A stretch of DNA of 27,047 nt from Parcubacteria group bacterium GW2011_GWA1_47_8 (GCA_000996605.1 LCOP01000004.1:1-27047); one strand, 5' to 3'. Positions 1 through 8,303 are shown, counted from the stretch's first letter. Notes: generated from the letters alone by a model not told the origin. Made by a program: numbers and translations.

Positions 1-483
1 CCCTATCTTCGACTCACGATTATCGGACCATCGTCCTTCGGAAAAGAATTTGAAGAAATTTATGCAAAAGAATTAAAATTGCCAAACATTACCAGGTATG
101 AAAAACCTCGTTTCAATAAAGAAGGCGGTGAAAGTATGATTGGAAATATTCCCGTCCGCGAGATTATTGATCAGTGTGGTGCAATCCTCGGCCTTTCCGC
201 TTCCGAAGGCGGAGGCGGGGCAACAGTCCAGGCGATGCAGAGAGGGCTATTCCCTATCGTCACCCCGCAGACAGGCGTGAGTGAGATTGCGCCGAGCGTC
301 GTCATAGAAAATCCTACTATCGAGAATATAAAAAAGGCTGTGGAAGATTTTTCCAATCTCCCCGCCGAAAGAGTCGCAAAACTCGCCAAAGCATCATGGT
401 TATTTGCCACTGAACACCACACCAAAGAAGCATTCACCAAACGCTATGAGAATTTTATCGATAATGTACTGAAATTACCATAA
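1..483 (+). CDS. Glycosyltransferase family 4, C-terminal part (5' end outside window)
   Basis: The frame is open from base 1, so the gene starts before the window; only the last 160 residues are visible. They look like the C-terminal nucleotide-sugar-binding Rossmann half of a GT-B, family 4 enzyme: a strand resembling IIGPSSFG, then a segment with LSASEGGGGATVQAM and FPIVTPQTGVSEI, which matches the usual acidic/glycine motif and the following 'G.P.V....G...E' block of GT4 enzymes. It probably transfers a sugar from a nucleotide donor to a growing surface glycan at the cytoplasmic face. The stop overlaps the next ATG by one base (TAATG), so the two genes are translationally coupled. Donor and acceptor cannot be read from sequence. 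Confidence 0.8.
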   Translation, partial: PYLRLTIIGPSSFGKEFEEIYAKELKLPNITRYEKPRFNKEGGESMIGNIPVREIIDQCGAILGLSASEGGGGATVQAMQRGLFPIVTPQTGVSEIAPSVVIENPTIENIKKAVEDFSNLPAERVAKLAKASWLFATEHHTKEAFTKRYENFIDNVLKLP

Positions 484-1337
484 TGAATAATCCTCTCATC
501 TCAGTCATCATCCCTGCCCATAATTCCGAAAAAACCATTGCGGGAGCGATTCAGAGTATTCAAAATCAGACATACCGCAACCTTGAAATCATCGTAGTGG
601 ATGATAACAGCGCCGACGATACAAAAGAAGTGGTGGAGCGCATCGCAAAGGCCGATCCGCGGGTGAAATTCTTTTCAATTCCTTTTGATGACCCTAACCG
701 TTTCAATAAACGCGGGAAAAATATCAACGCCGGCTATATGGCGCGAAATTACGGATTTGAGCAAGTCCGCGGCGAGTGGATCACCTTTCAAGACGCCGAT
801 GATGCTTCGCTCCTAAACCGCATCGAGGTGCAATATAATCTTGCAAAAAGATATCAGGCAACTCATGTTTGTATTGACTGGCAACAATTTAATCCCTCAT
901 ACCTCGACAAAAAACTTGATGCTGACAAAATCTTTGTTGAACACTCCGATATAGTGGCAGCGCCCCAAGAAATATCCGCGCTCGCAAAGAAAACCAAAGG
1001 AGTCATTATCCCGTTCCTCGGCACGCAGGGTCACCTCATCCCCTTTGAATGGAAGCGTCTGCCAGTCGTCAACAAACTTTTCTTCAGATCCCTTGCTCCC
1101 TATCCAGGCACCGGCAACAGTCCGCTTTTCAAACGAGAGGTCATCGAGCGTGTAGCATTCCGCCCTCTCGCCGAACGAGTATGGCCGTCTTTTATGGGAC
1201 GCGGCGCTGATCGCGATTTCAATTTTCAAGTCGCAGAAACATTCAACAACAGCTATACGTTCTTTATCCCGCTTTATCTATGGCGTCAAAAATCACAAAA
1301 CGAACGCTACGCTGATTATGGGAAATACTTATATTAG
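483..1337 (+). CDS. Glycosyltransferase family 2 (GT-A)
   Basis: A 284-residue GT2 enzyme. The N-terminus has the typical ISVIIPAHNSEKTI strand and the IIVVDDNSADDT loop that binds the nucleotide, followed near residue 105 by the metal-binding DxD-type segment ITFQDADDAS. There is no transmembrane helix, so it should act in the cytosol or loosely at the membrane on a lipid-linked acceptor. It is the second gene of a plus-strand run of at least four glycan genes, starts inside the stop of the GT4 before it, and ends 3 nt before the next ATG. No Shine-Dalgarno is evident, consistent with coupling. Sugar specificity is unknown. Confidence 0.88.
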   Translation: MNNPLISVIIPAHNSEKTIAGAIQSIQNQTYRNLEIIVVDDNSADDTKEVVERIAKADPRVKFFSIPFDDPNRFNKRGKNINAGYMARNYGFEQVRGEWITFQDADDASLLNRIEVQYNLAKRYQATHVCIDWQQFNPSYLDKKLDADKIFVEHSDIVAAPQEISALAKKTKGVIIPFLGTQGHLIPFEWKRLPVVNKLFFRSLAPYPGTGNSPLFKREVIERVAFRPLAERVWPSFMGRGADRDFNFQVAETFNNSYTFFIPLYLWRQKSQNERYADYGKYLY

Positions 1338-1340
1338 ACA

Positions 1341-2243
1341 ATGAAATTTAGCATCATCACCCCCGTCTATAACGGCGAAAAATATATCGCCGAAACCATC
1401 GAGAGCATCCTTTCGCAAGAAGGCGATTTTGAGATTGAGTACATCATCATGGACGGGGCTTCGACTGACAAAACAATCGAGATCATTAAATCCTATGAAG
1501 AGCGTTTGAACACTGGGTGGTACAAAATCCGTTGCAAAAAAATAACACTCAAGTGGTATTCCCAAAAAGACAGCGGCATGTACGCCGCAATCAATAAAGG
1601 ATTCTCTCTTGCAACTGGGGATACCTATGCGTGGCTCAATTCCGACGACACCTATGCGCCAAACGCGCTCGACCACGTCGCTAAAACATTTACCACGTTC
1701 CCCGACATCAAATGGCTCACCGGAACGAACATACTCATCGACGAATCATCACGTGTCCTTAAAACGAATCCTTGCTACCTGTATAATCAGGAATGGATTC
1801 GTCTAGGTATATACGGTAGAAATGCATATTTCATCCATCAAGAAAGCGTTTTCTGGAGAAGCGAGCTTTGGAACACATCGGGAGGAATTGACGAAAAATT
1901 CAAACTTGTTGGAGATTACTATCTGTGGACAGAGTTCTCAAAACACACTCCTTTGTGGTCGCTTAATACTCCTCTCGGTTGTTTTCGAAAAAGAAAAAAC
2001 CAGTTGAGTGAGGATACTGATGGCTACAGAAAAGAACAGCTCGTCGCTATCAGCACCCCCCAAAACTTCCTCACACTAAGGATACGCATATTCTTTTGGC
2101 TTAAGTCAAAACTCCCCACATTCTTTGAGCAGCCCTTACATCTGTTGTACCGAATATTATTCCCCGCGAGAAACAGGTACTATATAAACATCGAAAAGAA
2201 TGTCGGTCCGACAAAAAAAGTGGCACGTTCTTTTGTCGCATAA
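1341..2243 (+). CDS. Glycosyltransferase family 2 (WcaA-like)
   Basis: A 300-residue GT2 enzyme. Visible motifs are FSIITPVYNGEKYI, the nucleotide-binding IIMDGASTDKT, the SQKDSGMYAAINKG block and the DxD-type WLNSDD near residue 100. The 'QKDsGmYdAiNKGi...G....LNSDD' pattern is characteristic of a subgroup of GT2 enzymes in capsule and O-antigen clusters. A C-terminal basic, aromatic stretch (residues about 245-270) could be a weak membrane association segment. It lies 3 nt after the previous GT2 and 9 nt before the next gene, so it belongs to the same operon. Confidence 0.88.
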   Translation: MKFSIITPVYNGEKYIAETIESILSQEGDFEIEYIIMDGASTDKTIEIIKSYEERLNTGWYKIRCKKITLKWYSQKDSGMYAAINKGFSLATGDTYAWLNSDDTYAPNALDHVAKTFTTFPDIKWLTGTNILIDESSRVLKTNPCYLYNQEWIRLGIYGRNAYFIHQESVFWRSELWNTSGGIDEKFKLVGDYYLWTEFSKHTPLWSLNTPLGCFRKRKNQLSEDTDGYRKEQLVAISTPQNFLTLRIRIFFWLKSKLPTFFEQPLHLLYRILFPARNRYYINIEKNVGPTKKVARSFVA

Positions 2244-2252
2244 AACAGAGTC

Positions 2253-3182
2253 ATGAAAAAGGTCATTATCTTAGAGCACGGAGGAGGAGAGCTCGCTAAC
2301 CAGCTTTGGAATTTTGCGAGCATCTATGCGTATTGCAAAGAAAAAGGATTCGAGTGCCAAAACTATTCTTTTTTTGAGTATGCGCAATACTTTAATATCC
2401 CCCCGAGTAACAGATTTATCGATTTCTTTTTTCTCAAACCCTTCCAAAACTACCACAGAAGACGGAGCACTCTCAAAACAAAATTATGGAGATCGATATA
2501 CAAAGTCTATGCACGATCCATCGCCTTCTTTCACAAAAAACAGATCGTTTCATCAGTAAATCCGCGCGGTGAAAAATACTCCCTGCCGCCCACAAAAGAA
2601 AACACCGTATTAACAGCACTCGAACAAAGCAACGACGTGCTATATTTTACCGGTTGGCTTTTTCGGAACCCGCGCGGTTTGGAGAAATATCAAAAAGAAA
2701 TTGCGAGCTTTCTAAAACCGAAAAAAAGATATACCGAGCCCGCCGAAAAGCGTATTAGGAGTGCGAGAAATACGTACCAACATATCGTCGGTGTGCACAT
2801 ACGCCAGACGGATTACCGGACGCACAAAAGCGGCGAATATTATATTTCGCCGGAAAGAGTCGTCGTAATCCTTAATGAATACCTCTTCCATCTCAATAAG
2901 ACTCCTCAAGATACGCTTTTCATTGTTACCTCCGATGAGCCGATATCGGAAGAAATTTTTATCGGACTTAACATCGTGACCAACAACGGGAACGCCATAG
3001 AAGATTTATACGCACTATCCCTTTGCGATGTTATCATCGGCTCAAACAGCAGTTTTGGCAATTTTGCCGCGTATTACGGAAACAAGCCGCATATCATTCT
3101 TCAGAAAGGAGCTGTGGATTGGGAATATTACAAAAACAAAAGTAGTTATTTCGAAGACAAATATAGTGTGATGTTTAATTAA
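2253..3182 (+). CDS. GT11-like alpha-1,2-fucosyltransferase family protein
   Basis: A 309-residue protein with the hallmarks of GT11 (FUT1/FUT2/WbiQ-like) enzymes: an N-terminal glycine-rich start (GGGELANQLWNFASIYAY) equivalent to the family's GGLGNQLF.YA; the donor-binding VHIRQTDYR around residue 180, matching HxRxxDY; and the late SNSSFGNFAAYY block, matching SNS.FS.WA. Family knowledge suggests transfer of L-fucose, or a related sugar, from a GDP-sugar to a terminal residue. No GDP-fucose synthesis gene is visible in the window, so the donor is inferred. It is the last gene of the plus-strand operon and faces a convergent operon 49 nt away; no hairpin terminator is visible in that gap. 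Confidence 0.8.
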   Translation: MKKVIILEHGGGELANQLWNFASIYAYCKEKGFECQNYSFFEYAQYFNIPPSNRFIDFFFLKPFQNYHRRRSTLKTKLWRSIYKVYARSIAFFHKKQIVSSVNPRGEKYSLPPTKENTVLTALEQSNDVLYFTGWLFRNPRGLEKYQKEIASFLKPKKRYTEPAEKRIRSARNTYQHIVGVHIRQTDYRTHKSGEYYISPERVVVILNEYLFHLNKTPQDTLFIVTSDEPISEEIFIGLNIVTNNGNAIEDLYALSLCDVIIGSNSSFGNFAAYYGNKPHIILQKGAVDWEYYKNKSSYFEDKYSVMFN

Positions 3183-3231
3183 CTTAGCATTGTATTACGA
3201 AACTCATCGAAGGCGTATGTACAGACAACCA

Positions 3232-3858
3232 TTATTTTTCAAGAATGAAGTAGTGGTTCGATGGCGCGTCAAAATGCACAAAACTGTCCACAATCTTTAA
3301 CCTGGATTCTCCTATCGCTTCTTTTACACGGGCAACGGAATACCCCTTCTTCCCTATCTCCCAATAATGCTGTCCGTCAAAAACGTGCTTTTTAAATAAA
3401 GGTATTCTTATAAAAATATTTATATAATTTATAAAGGGAATTTTCAACAATACATGAAGTAAGATTCTTCGTTTGTCAGGCAATGAGATCATCACGTATT
3501 TTTTCGACACGCGAGAAAGCTCCTTAAGATTCGAAGCAAAGCACTCGAACGGCATGTGCTCAAGCACCTCAAAGGCGCACACGGCATCAAATGTAGAATC
3601 CTTGAATGGCAGCTCATCGACACTCGCAACGTAATCCGGTTTCAATTCTTTATCAATATCAACCGTCGTGACCTTAATGCCGCCTTCGCGCAAAATAGTG
3701 GTCACTCGACCGTTCCCGGGACCTATTTCCAGAACAGTCTGCGCCCCTGTCTTTTGCAATGTTTTTATCTGATAAAAAAAGCTCATCCACCGCGCCTTGT
3801 GGTTATACTTTTCATCAAAATAATGTTCTTTATTCACCTGTGCATTTGGTGTGCTCAT
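3232..3858 (-). CDS. Class I SAM-dependent methyltransferase
   Basis: A 208-residue methyltransferase (Methyltransf_11 type). SAM-binding motif I is VLEIGPGNGRVT near residue 40; the acidic end of strand 2 is TTVDID; motif IV is FDAVCAFEVLEHMP. It is the promoter-distal gene of the 3232-7420 operon and overlaps the GT4 upstream by 4 nt (ATGA), so it is translationally coupled. In this setting it most likely methylates a sugar or a glycan end, but that is inferred from neighbours only; small-molecule or tRNA targets are not excluded. Confidence 0.85.
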   Translation of the reverse strand: MSTPNAQVNKEHYFDEKYNHKARWMSFFYQIKTLQKTGAQTVLEIGPGNGRVTTILREGGIKVTTVDIDKELKPDYVASVDELPFKDSTFDAVCAFEVLEHMPFECFASNLKELSRVSKKYVMISLPDKRRILLHVLLKIPFINYINIFIRIPLFKKHVFDGQHYWEIGKKGYSVARVKEAIGESRLKIVDSFVHFDAPSNHYFILEK

Positions 3859-4991
3859 GATGTTATGATGAAGTCTAAGATTTTTTTAGCATATGCGTCC
3901 CATGTATATTTTTTAACATCACGTTTTGCATTACGAGTGACATATTCACAGAGTTCAGTGTCGCTCAAAATTTTTTCAATTCCCGCGGCAAAAGCCTGCG
4001 GGTCGCCCGACTTCACCAAAACAGAGTTTTCTTCAGTCAGTACTTCCCGAAGCGACGGCAGATCCGAGGCAAGTATCGGCACCCCCGATGCCATATACTC
4101 GAACATTTTTATCGGCGAGGTATAGCTCTTTGACTCTTCAGTCGTTGCAACATTCGGCAAAAGCAAAACATCAGCGGATGTTAAATACTTTGGTATATCC
4201 TGCTTGAGCTTGTGTCCGAGAAGCAATACATTGCCGATATGTTCGCGAGCAATCTTCTCCGCGTACTTTTTTTGCTCCTCCTTGTCTCCGCCAATAATAA
4301 CAAAAAGTATATCTTTGCGCTCGCGAAGGAGTTTCGCCGAATCAATCATCGCCCCCACTCCCTTCCACCCATAGAGATGACCGACATACATCACGATCTT
4401 CTTATCAAGAGGCAGTCCGAGTTTTTTGCGTATCTCAAACTTGTCACCGAGGTTTTCAAACTCTTCAATATCAACGCCATTCGGCACCGCAAGTAAATTA
4501 CGGAAACCGTCACGCGCGATTTGCCTCTTTGTCCCTTCCGAATTGCAGACTATCTTCAAATTCTTGCCCAAAAATAGTCTTATGAACCACTTCATTTTTT
4601 TAGCCCAATTGTGCGCATTATACACAACATTAAATCCTCGCAATTTAAAAATAAAAATAGGAAGAATGTCCCTGCTATAAATAAGCGAGTTTTTTTCTAT
4701 ATTTTTGAAAAATAGTTTCGCAGAAAAAAAGAAGGTCTGCGCATAAAATGCGAGTGGCCCGATATAATGGCCCAAGAAAATGACATCGGGGCAAGGAATT
4801 TTCCCCAGCGTAAAATTCCTCTTTAACCCATAATACGCAAAGAGATCATCCGCCACATGGTTTTTCCTATTGGGGACCCAGAGCTCAACATCATATCCAA
4901 ACCCAGCAAACTTTTCGCATGTTTTGCTTATTTGATACCCATGCGCCTTATCGGTCGGCATAAGTGTATTGACAATATAGACAATCTTCAT
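3855..4991 (-). CDS. Glycosyltransferase family 4
   Basis: A 378-residue GT-B enzyme. The N-terminal acceptor domain starts MKIVYIVNTLMPTDKAHGYQI; the C-terminal half has VMYVGHLYGWKG (start of the donor domain), LLLGH, and the family's acidic motif region IKMFEYMASGVPILASDLPS. In many GT4 enzymes this block is E-x7-E; here E298-type positions are less clear because the segment reads 'SPIKMFEYMA', which is a common variant in bacterial polysaccharide clusters. It is joined by 4-nt ATGA overlaps both to the gene before (4988) and the gene after (3858), so three genes are coupled tightly. Confidence 0.88.
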   Translation of the reverse strand: MKIVYIVNTLMPTDKAHGYQISKTCEKFAGFGYDVELWVPNRKNHVADDLFAYYGLKRNFTLGKIPCPDVIFLGHYIGPLAFYAQTFFFSAKLFFKNIEKNSLIYSRDILPIFIFKLRGFNVVYNAHNWAKKMKWFIRLFLGKNLKIVCNSEGTKRQIARDGFRNLLAVPNGVDIEEFENLGDKFEIRKKLGLPLDKKIVMYVGHLYGWKGVGAMIDSAKLLRERKDILFVIIGGDKEEQKKYAEKIAREHIGNVLLLGHKLKQDIPKYLTSADVLLLPNVATTEESKSYTSPIKMFEYMASGVPILASDLPSLREVLTEENSVLVKSGDPQAFAAGIEKILSDTELCEYVTRNAKRDVKKYTWDAYAKKILDFIITS

Positions 4992-5818
4992 TTTTTATCT
5001 TTTTTTTCATAATGTCTCTCCACCGCATCAAGTCCTTTTTCTTCCTCACTAGTATTGGATGATTCTGTCTTATGAACATACCCGCGCTCGCCCTCGAGAC
5101 AATAAATACTCATGCGGTAAAATTGCGAGAGGGCTTTTACGCGGGACTCCAATCCTTTTTCCTTAATAAGCCTTTGGAGAGGAAAAACGGTAGTATTCCA
5201 ATCTGAGAGTTCCGAAAAAGAACCGCTTGTGGCCGTTTCTCCTTCCCGCGTAAGCGTCGTTTCCGACAAGTCAAACTTTCCCCCCATGAGATCCATCATC
5301 TCGCGCGTAAAGAATTCAAACGACCCCCGAAGCGCCAAGGGTTTCGGCAGATGGAACCACTGACGCAACCGGCGCTGGGCATTCCCCGTTGAATTCGTGA
5401 GTATGAGCCAATCTTCCTGAGGAAGGATGTCCCTGAACATCTGGTCGGTCAAAATAAAGTTATCATCGTGCGTAATCAAAAACTTGTCATATTTTTTGTA
5501 ATCGTTTTTTTCAAGCCACTGATTCGTGTTCCCCCAATCCCCCATCGTATTAGGTTCAAGTGTGTACTTCCATCCCAATGCCTCTATCTCCGCCACTGTC
5601 GCAACCTTGCGGTACAAGATACGGTCATACAGCCCCCGACGGTCATACCCCAAATTCGGCAACAAATTTTTCTTCTCCTCTACCGCATACGCCGGGTCGC
5701 GATGCGACACGAGAAACATCTCAACCTCCCACCCTTCCGGTATTTTCTGTGCGGCAAGTTGCTCGAAAAATGCTATCGGAAAATGCCACCCTCCAGCAAT
5801 AACAGCTAATCGTTTCAT
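4988..5818 (-). CDS. Unrecognised protein in glycan operon, possible GT-A-like enzyme
   Basis: A 276-residue protein that I cannot assign to a family. It opens with a hydrophobic strand and glycines (LAVIAGGWHFP), and near residue 118 has a strand plus acidic cluster (KFLITHDDNFIL) that could be a metal-binding DxD-like motif of a GT-A fold. There is no signal peptide or membrane helix; the C-terminus is a charged tail rich in Glu and Lys. It sits between a methyltransferase (1 nt apart) and a GT4 (ATGA overlap), so a step in making or modifying a glycan is the obvious reading. That role is inference from context; a sugar-modifying or signalling protein is also possible. Confidence 0.65.
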   Translation of the reverse strand: MKRLAVIAGGWHFPIAFFEQLAAQKIPEGWEVEMFLVSHRDPAYAVEEKKNLLPNLGYDRRGLYDRILYRKVATVAEIEALGWKYTLEPNTMGDWGNTNQWLEKNDYKKYDKFLITHDDNFILTDQMFRDILPQEDWLILTNSTGNAQRRLRQWFHLPKPLALRGSFEFFTREMMDLMGGKFDLSETTLTREGETATSGSFSELSDWNTTVFPLQRLIKEKGLESRVKALSQFYRMSIYCLEGERGYVHKTESSNTSEEEKGLDAVERHYEKKDKK

Positions 5819-5819
5819 A

Positions 5820-6380
5820 TTATATTTTTTTCATCATTGATAATGAAGGAAATTTCTCGTCGATCACCTCGAAAGGAACCTTGGCATCACGAATCTTTTT
5901 GCAGTTATATTTTATCATCCATGCCACGTTGTCCCGTTCTTCTGAACCGCCCTCGAACAACACGATCGATCCTTTTTGCACTTGATCCTTAACAGCCTCA
6001 TACAGGCGCTCTATCGTATCGCCCTTGTTTGACACATCCACATGGAGAAGATCAAAGTCTTCCGACGCCTTCAGCCATTCCTCAAAGTTCTTTTTTTGCA
6101 AAGTAACATACTTCGAAAGACCGTAACGGTCAACGTTTGCCTGTGTTTCAGACATCGTCGAATGCTTGAACTCATAATCCTCGAAAAGATCGTTCGCGTA
6201 AATATGCCCTTCACCGATCTCATCAAGCGCCATTGCCATAACCACAGTTGAGTAACCATAGAGAACACCAAACTCTATGATCTTTTTTGGCTTATGTTTC
6301 AATACCAAATCATACAGAGTCCTGCCGATATCATTTTCACTGTATGAAGTTTCTATTTCAATTGGATTTTTGTATTTCAT
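5820..6380 (-). CDS. Class I SAM methyltransferase, CmcI/O-methyltransferase-like
   Basis: A 186-residue small methyltransferase of the Methyltransf_24/CmcI type. Motif I is KKIIEFGVLYGYSTVVMA around residue 35 (family: E.G...G.S...), the adenosine-side acidic residue is in IYANDLF, and motif IV is DLLHVDVSNKGDT. Family members methylate hydroxyl groups of sugars, macrolides or cephalosporins. It starts 2 nt after the aminotransferase stop and ends 1 nt before the next gene, so it is the second gene in the operon. Substrate unknown; O-methylation of a sugar residue is the best guess. Confidence 0.8.
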   Translation of the reverse strand: MKYKNPIEIETSYSENDIGRTLYDLVLKHKPKKIIEFGVLYGYSTVVMAMALDEIGEGHIYANDLFEDYEFKHSTMSETQANVDRYGLSKYVTLQKKNFEEWLKASEDFDLLHVDVSNKGDTIERLYEAVKDQVQKGSIVLFEGGSEERDNVAWMIKYNCKKIRDAKVPFEVIDEKFPSLSMMKKI

Positions 6381-6382
6381 AA

Positions 6383-7420
6383 TTACTTATCATTAAATTC
6401 TTTCGCTAATCTGCAAATCCTTTTCACGTCCGCCACGCTCACTCCTTTGTGGAGCGGCAGGAGAAGGTATTTGTTTTCCAACTCGTCCATCACGGGAAAT
6501 TTCTTTCTCCCGCCAAAGATCGTGTATTGATCGTTGCGATAATGGTGCATCCCCGCATCAATGCCGTGCTGTTTCAGGTACTCTTTCAGCGCATCGCGCT
6601 TGTCGGAAAGTACCGTCGCAAACCACGGGTGCGCGGTAATTCCTCCTTCTTCGTACGCATTCATTAGTTTTTGATGATGAGCGAGGATCCGATCAAACAC
6701 CTCGAGGTTCCCCAATCCAATCGCGGCGCTCACGTCATTCATATGATACTTGTAGCCCGCTTCGACAAGGTCTGTGTCCCCGAACTTTTGTTTCTTCTCT
6801 CGATCATATCCGAACCAACGCAAACGCTTTCCTTTCTCGTACAATGTAGGGTCTTTGCAGGCGAGCACACCACCGTCTCCCGCAGTCAGTGTCTTGATTG
6901 CCTGAAGCGACATACAGGTGAAGTTCGCTTTGCCCCAAAACGGCGATGCGACCGCTTGTGCTGCATCTTCGATAAGGACGATTTTCTTTTCGCGCGCGAT
7001 TTCCAAAAGTTCTTTGAGTCCCCGATTATTTCCGCCAAAGTGTACAAATACGATCGCTTTGGTACGCGGCGTGATCTTTCGCTTTACGTCCTCGACATTG
7101 ATATTCAAATCACGATCGATATCCGCAAACACAATTGTTGCACCCCTATGCACGAGTGGGATATTGGTCGCGGTACACGTAAGAATGGGCGTAATCACCT
7201 CGTCGCCCTCTCCGATTCCCGCGAGTTCGTAGGCAAGCTCGAGGGCCGCTGTTCCAGAATTGACTGCAAGAACATTCTGCAAGTTAAACCTTTTCGCGAA
7301 TTTCTCTTCAAACTCCTTGACTCGCGGACCCTCCGCAAGTTGTCCACTCCGAAGAACCTTCACGGTATTCCACACCGCGTACCAGCTCACGAACGGTTTG
7401 AATAATTTTATGTGTCGCAT
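6383..7420 (-). CDS. DegT/DnrJ/EryC1/StrS family PLP-dependent sugar aminotransferase
   Basis: With the ATG at 7420 the protein has 345 residues. NSGTAALELA (residue 54 on) is the PLP-phosphate loop, EDAAQAV (D152) the residue pairing with the PLP ring nitrogen, and SLQAIKTLTAGDGG carries the Schiff-base lysine K176. These enzymes aminate keto-sugar nucleotides, giving for example perosamine or other amino sugars. An upstream in-frame GTG at 7468 exists, but the only good promoter (extended -10 at 7442-7450) lies downstream of it, and an AGGGGAG Shine-Dalgarno precedes the ATG at 7420, so I chose the ATG. First gene of the operon running to 3232. Confidence 0.9.
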   Translation of the reverse strand: MRHIKLFKPFVSWYAVWNTVKVLRSGQLAEGPRVKEFEEKFAKRFNLQNVLAVNSGTAALELAYELAGIGEGDEVITPILTCTATNIPLVHRGATIVFADIDRDLNINVEDVKRKITPRTKAIVFVHFGGNNRGLKELLEIAREKKIVLIEDAAQAVASPFWGKANFTCMSLQAIKTLTAGDGGVLACKDPTLYEKGKRLRWFGYDREKKQKFGDTDLVEAGYKYHMNDVSAAIGLGNLEVFDRILAHHQKLMNAYEEGGITAHPWFATVLSDKRDALKEYLKQHGIDAGMHHYRNDQYTIFGGRKKFPVMDELENKYLLLPLHKGVSVADVKRICRLAKEFNDK

Positions 7421-7441
7421 AGGGAATAAAAACTCCCCTAA

Positions 7442-7450
7442 AATATACCA
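7442..7450 (-). promoter_or_regulatory. Extended -10 promoter of the 7420-3232 operon
   Basis: Read on the minus strand the sequence is TGGTATATT, a TGn extension plus a near-consensus -10 hexamer (TATATT at 7442-7447). The predicted start point is about 7435, giving a leader of about 15 nt that contains the AGGGGAG ribosome site before ATG 7420. The -35 region (TCGTGC) is poor, as is usual with an extended -10. The same nine bases recur at 9340-9348. Confidence 0.6.
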
Positions 7451-7472
7451 TTTCCATTCACTTTGCACGATA

Positions 7473-7501
7473 TTGACAAATACTGGTGTTTATGCTAACA
7501 C
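7473..7501 (+). promoter_or_regulatory. Promoter of the HD-domain gene
   Basis: A perfect TTGACA -35 box at 7473-7478, a 17-nt spacer ending in TGC, and a weaker -10 (TAACAC, 7496-7501) with the TG extension. It faces away from the operon promoter at 7442-7450. The predicted start near 7508 gives a leader of about 53 nt for the gene at 7561. Confidence 0.5.
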
Positions 7502-7520
7502 GTTAAAAGTTACATAGTTA

Positions 7521-7541
7521 GGAATACCATCCCGGTGTTCC
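7521..7541 (+). promoter_or_regulatory. Leader hairpin ahead of the HD-domain gene
   Basis: GGAATACC (7521-7528) and GGTGTTCC (7534-7541) pair over 8 bp, with one G-U, around the 5-nt loop ATCCC. The hairpin ends 7 nt before the strong Shine-Dalgarno AAGGAGGG (7548-7555). It has no U-run, so it is not a terminator; it could affect mRNA stability, access to the ribosome site, or bind a repressor as DNA. Confidence 0.4.
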
Positions 7542-7560
7542 GTTGAAAAGGAGGGTGTAT

Positions 7561-8251
7561 ATGAAGAGTTTCAATGAATACCAAAAGATTTTTTGCAATT
7601 TTTACCGAGATGTCAAAATACGCCATGAAACGGCTGAAAGACCACATCGCGGACACGGGCTGGATCATGATGTTACGGTAGCACAAATTGGAGCGATGAT
7701 AGCCCCCTGACGAACGGACAGCCGAGAAAGCATGGTGCGCAGGGATGCTTCATTCCATGGATAGAATGGCAAAGAAGAACGAAGACAAGGTAGAGTTCAT
7801 GAAAAATGTTGGGGTGATAATACTTGCGCATCTTGATTCCTTACCTATCGGATATTTCGATAGCGAAGAAATTATTGAGATATGGAATTCAGCGTGGCGT
7901 CACGGCGAGCTCAATCAAAACGATCAGTCCATCACACAACAGGTGCTGATGGACGCCGATCGACTTGCCAACCTCATGCCTGCAGTTATCATTCGGGCAG
8001 GGCAATTCCTGCCGAACATTCCGACGTTTGAATTCGAGTATCTCGCAGGAAAGAGGAACCCCGAGACGACATACGATAAACCCCGAAGCGTTCTGGACAA
8101 TCTCCGTAATCTTATTGCGGAATATATCCCGAAACTGAGAACTCCTAAAGCGAAAGAGCTTGCCGTAGAATACGTAAGAACACTCGAGGGCTTTATTTCA
8201 GCCCTCGAAGAGAGTAATAAACAATTGGGACTGGACGACATCTCGCTTTAA
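7561..8251 (+). CDS. HD-domain (predicted phosphohydrolase) protein, split by a +1 frameshift
   Basis: Two frames make one protein. Frame A starts at ATG 7561 behind a strong AAGGAGGG site and reads 49 codons (to a UGA at 7708-7710), ending HGLDHDVTVAQIGAMIAP. Frame B continues as DERTAEKAWCAGMLHSMDRM and on to the stop at 8251. Joined by skipping one base at GCC-CCC-UGA-C, the product has about 229 residues with the HD-superfamily ligands in order: HGLDH, LHSMD, and the late DADRL. A start at the internal ATG 7745 would give 168 residues but lacks the first metal ligands and any ribosome site. HD proteins of this kind hydrolyse phosphoesters, often nucleotides. Monocistronic: own promoter, own terminator. 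The shift may be programmed, a mutation, or a base-count error in the C5 run. Confidence 0.75.
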
Positions 8252-8273
8252 AGCGACCATCTAGACCATTCCA

Positions 8274-8303
8274 AACGGGAGCACAATGTGTTCCCGTTTT
8301 TTT
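8274..8303 (+). terminator. Rho-independent terminator of the HD-domain gene
   Basis: AACGGGA (8274-8280) pairs with TCCCGTT (8292-8298); the stem can extend inward through CACA/TGTG. It is followed by a run of seven T (8297-8303). It lies 22 nt after the stop at 8251 and just before the convergent SDR gene. Confidence 0.9.

Noticed and set aside
3183..3231. Terminator between the convergent operons
   Set aside because: Searched both strands; no stem with a T-run is visible.
6671..7405. A 244-codon plus-strand frame opposite the aminotransferase
   Set aside because: Complete overlap with a gene showing clear PLP-enzyme motifs; no motif or ribosome site of its own.
7420..7468. GTG 7468 as start of the aminotransferase
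   Set aside because: The promoter -10 lies inside that extension and a good ribosome site precedes ATG 7420.
7708..7710. UGA read as glycine (as in SR1/Gracilibacteria) to explain the HD gene
   Set aside because: Reading through in the same frame gives no HD-like sequence and soon a stop, and UGA ends several intact genes (for example at 3855 and 25046).
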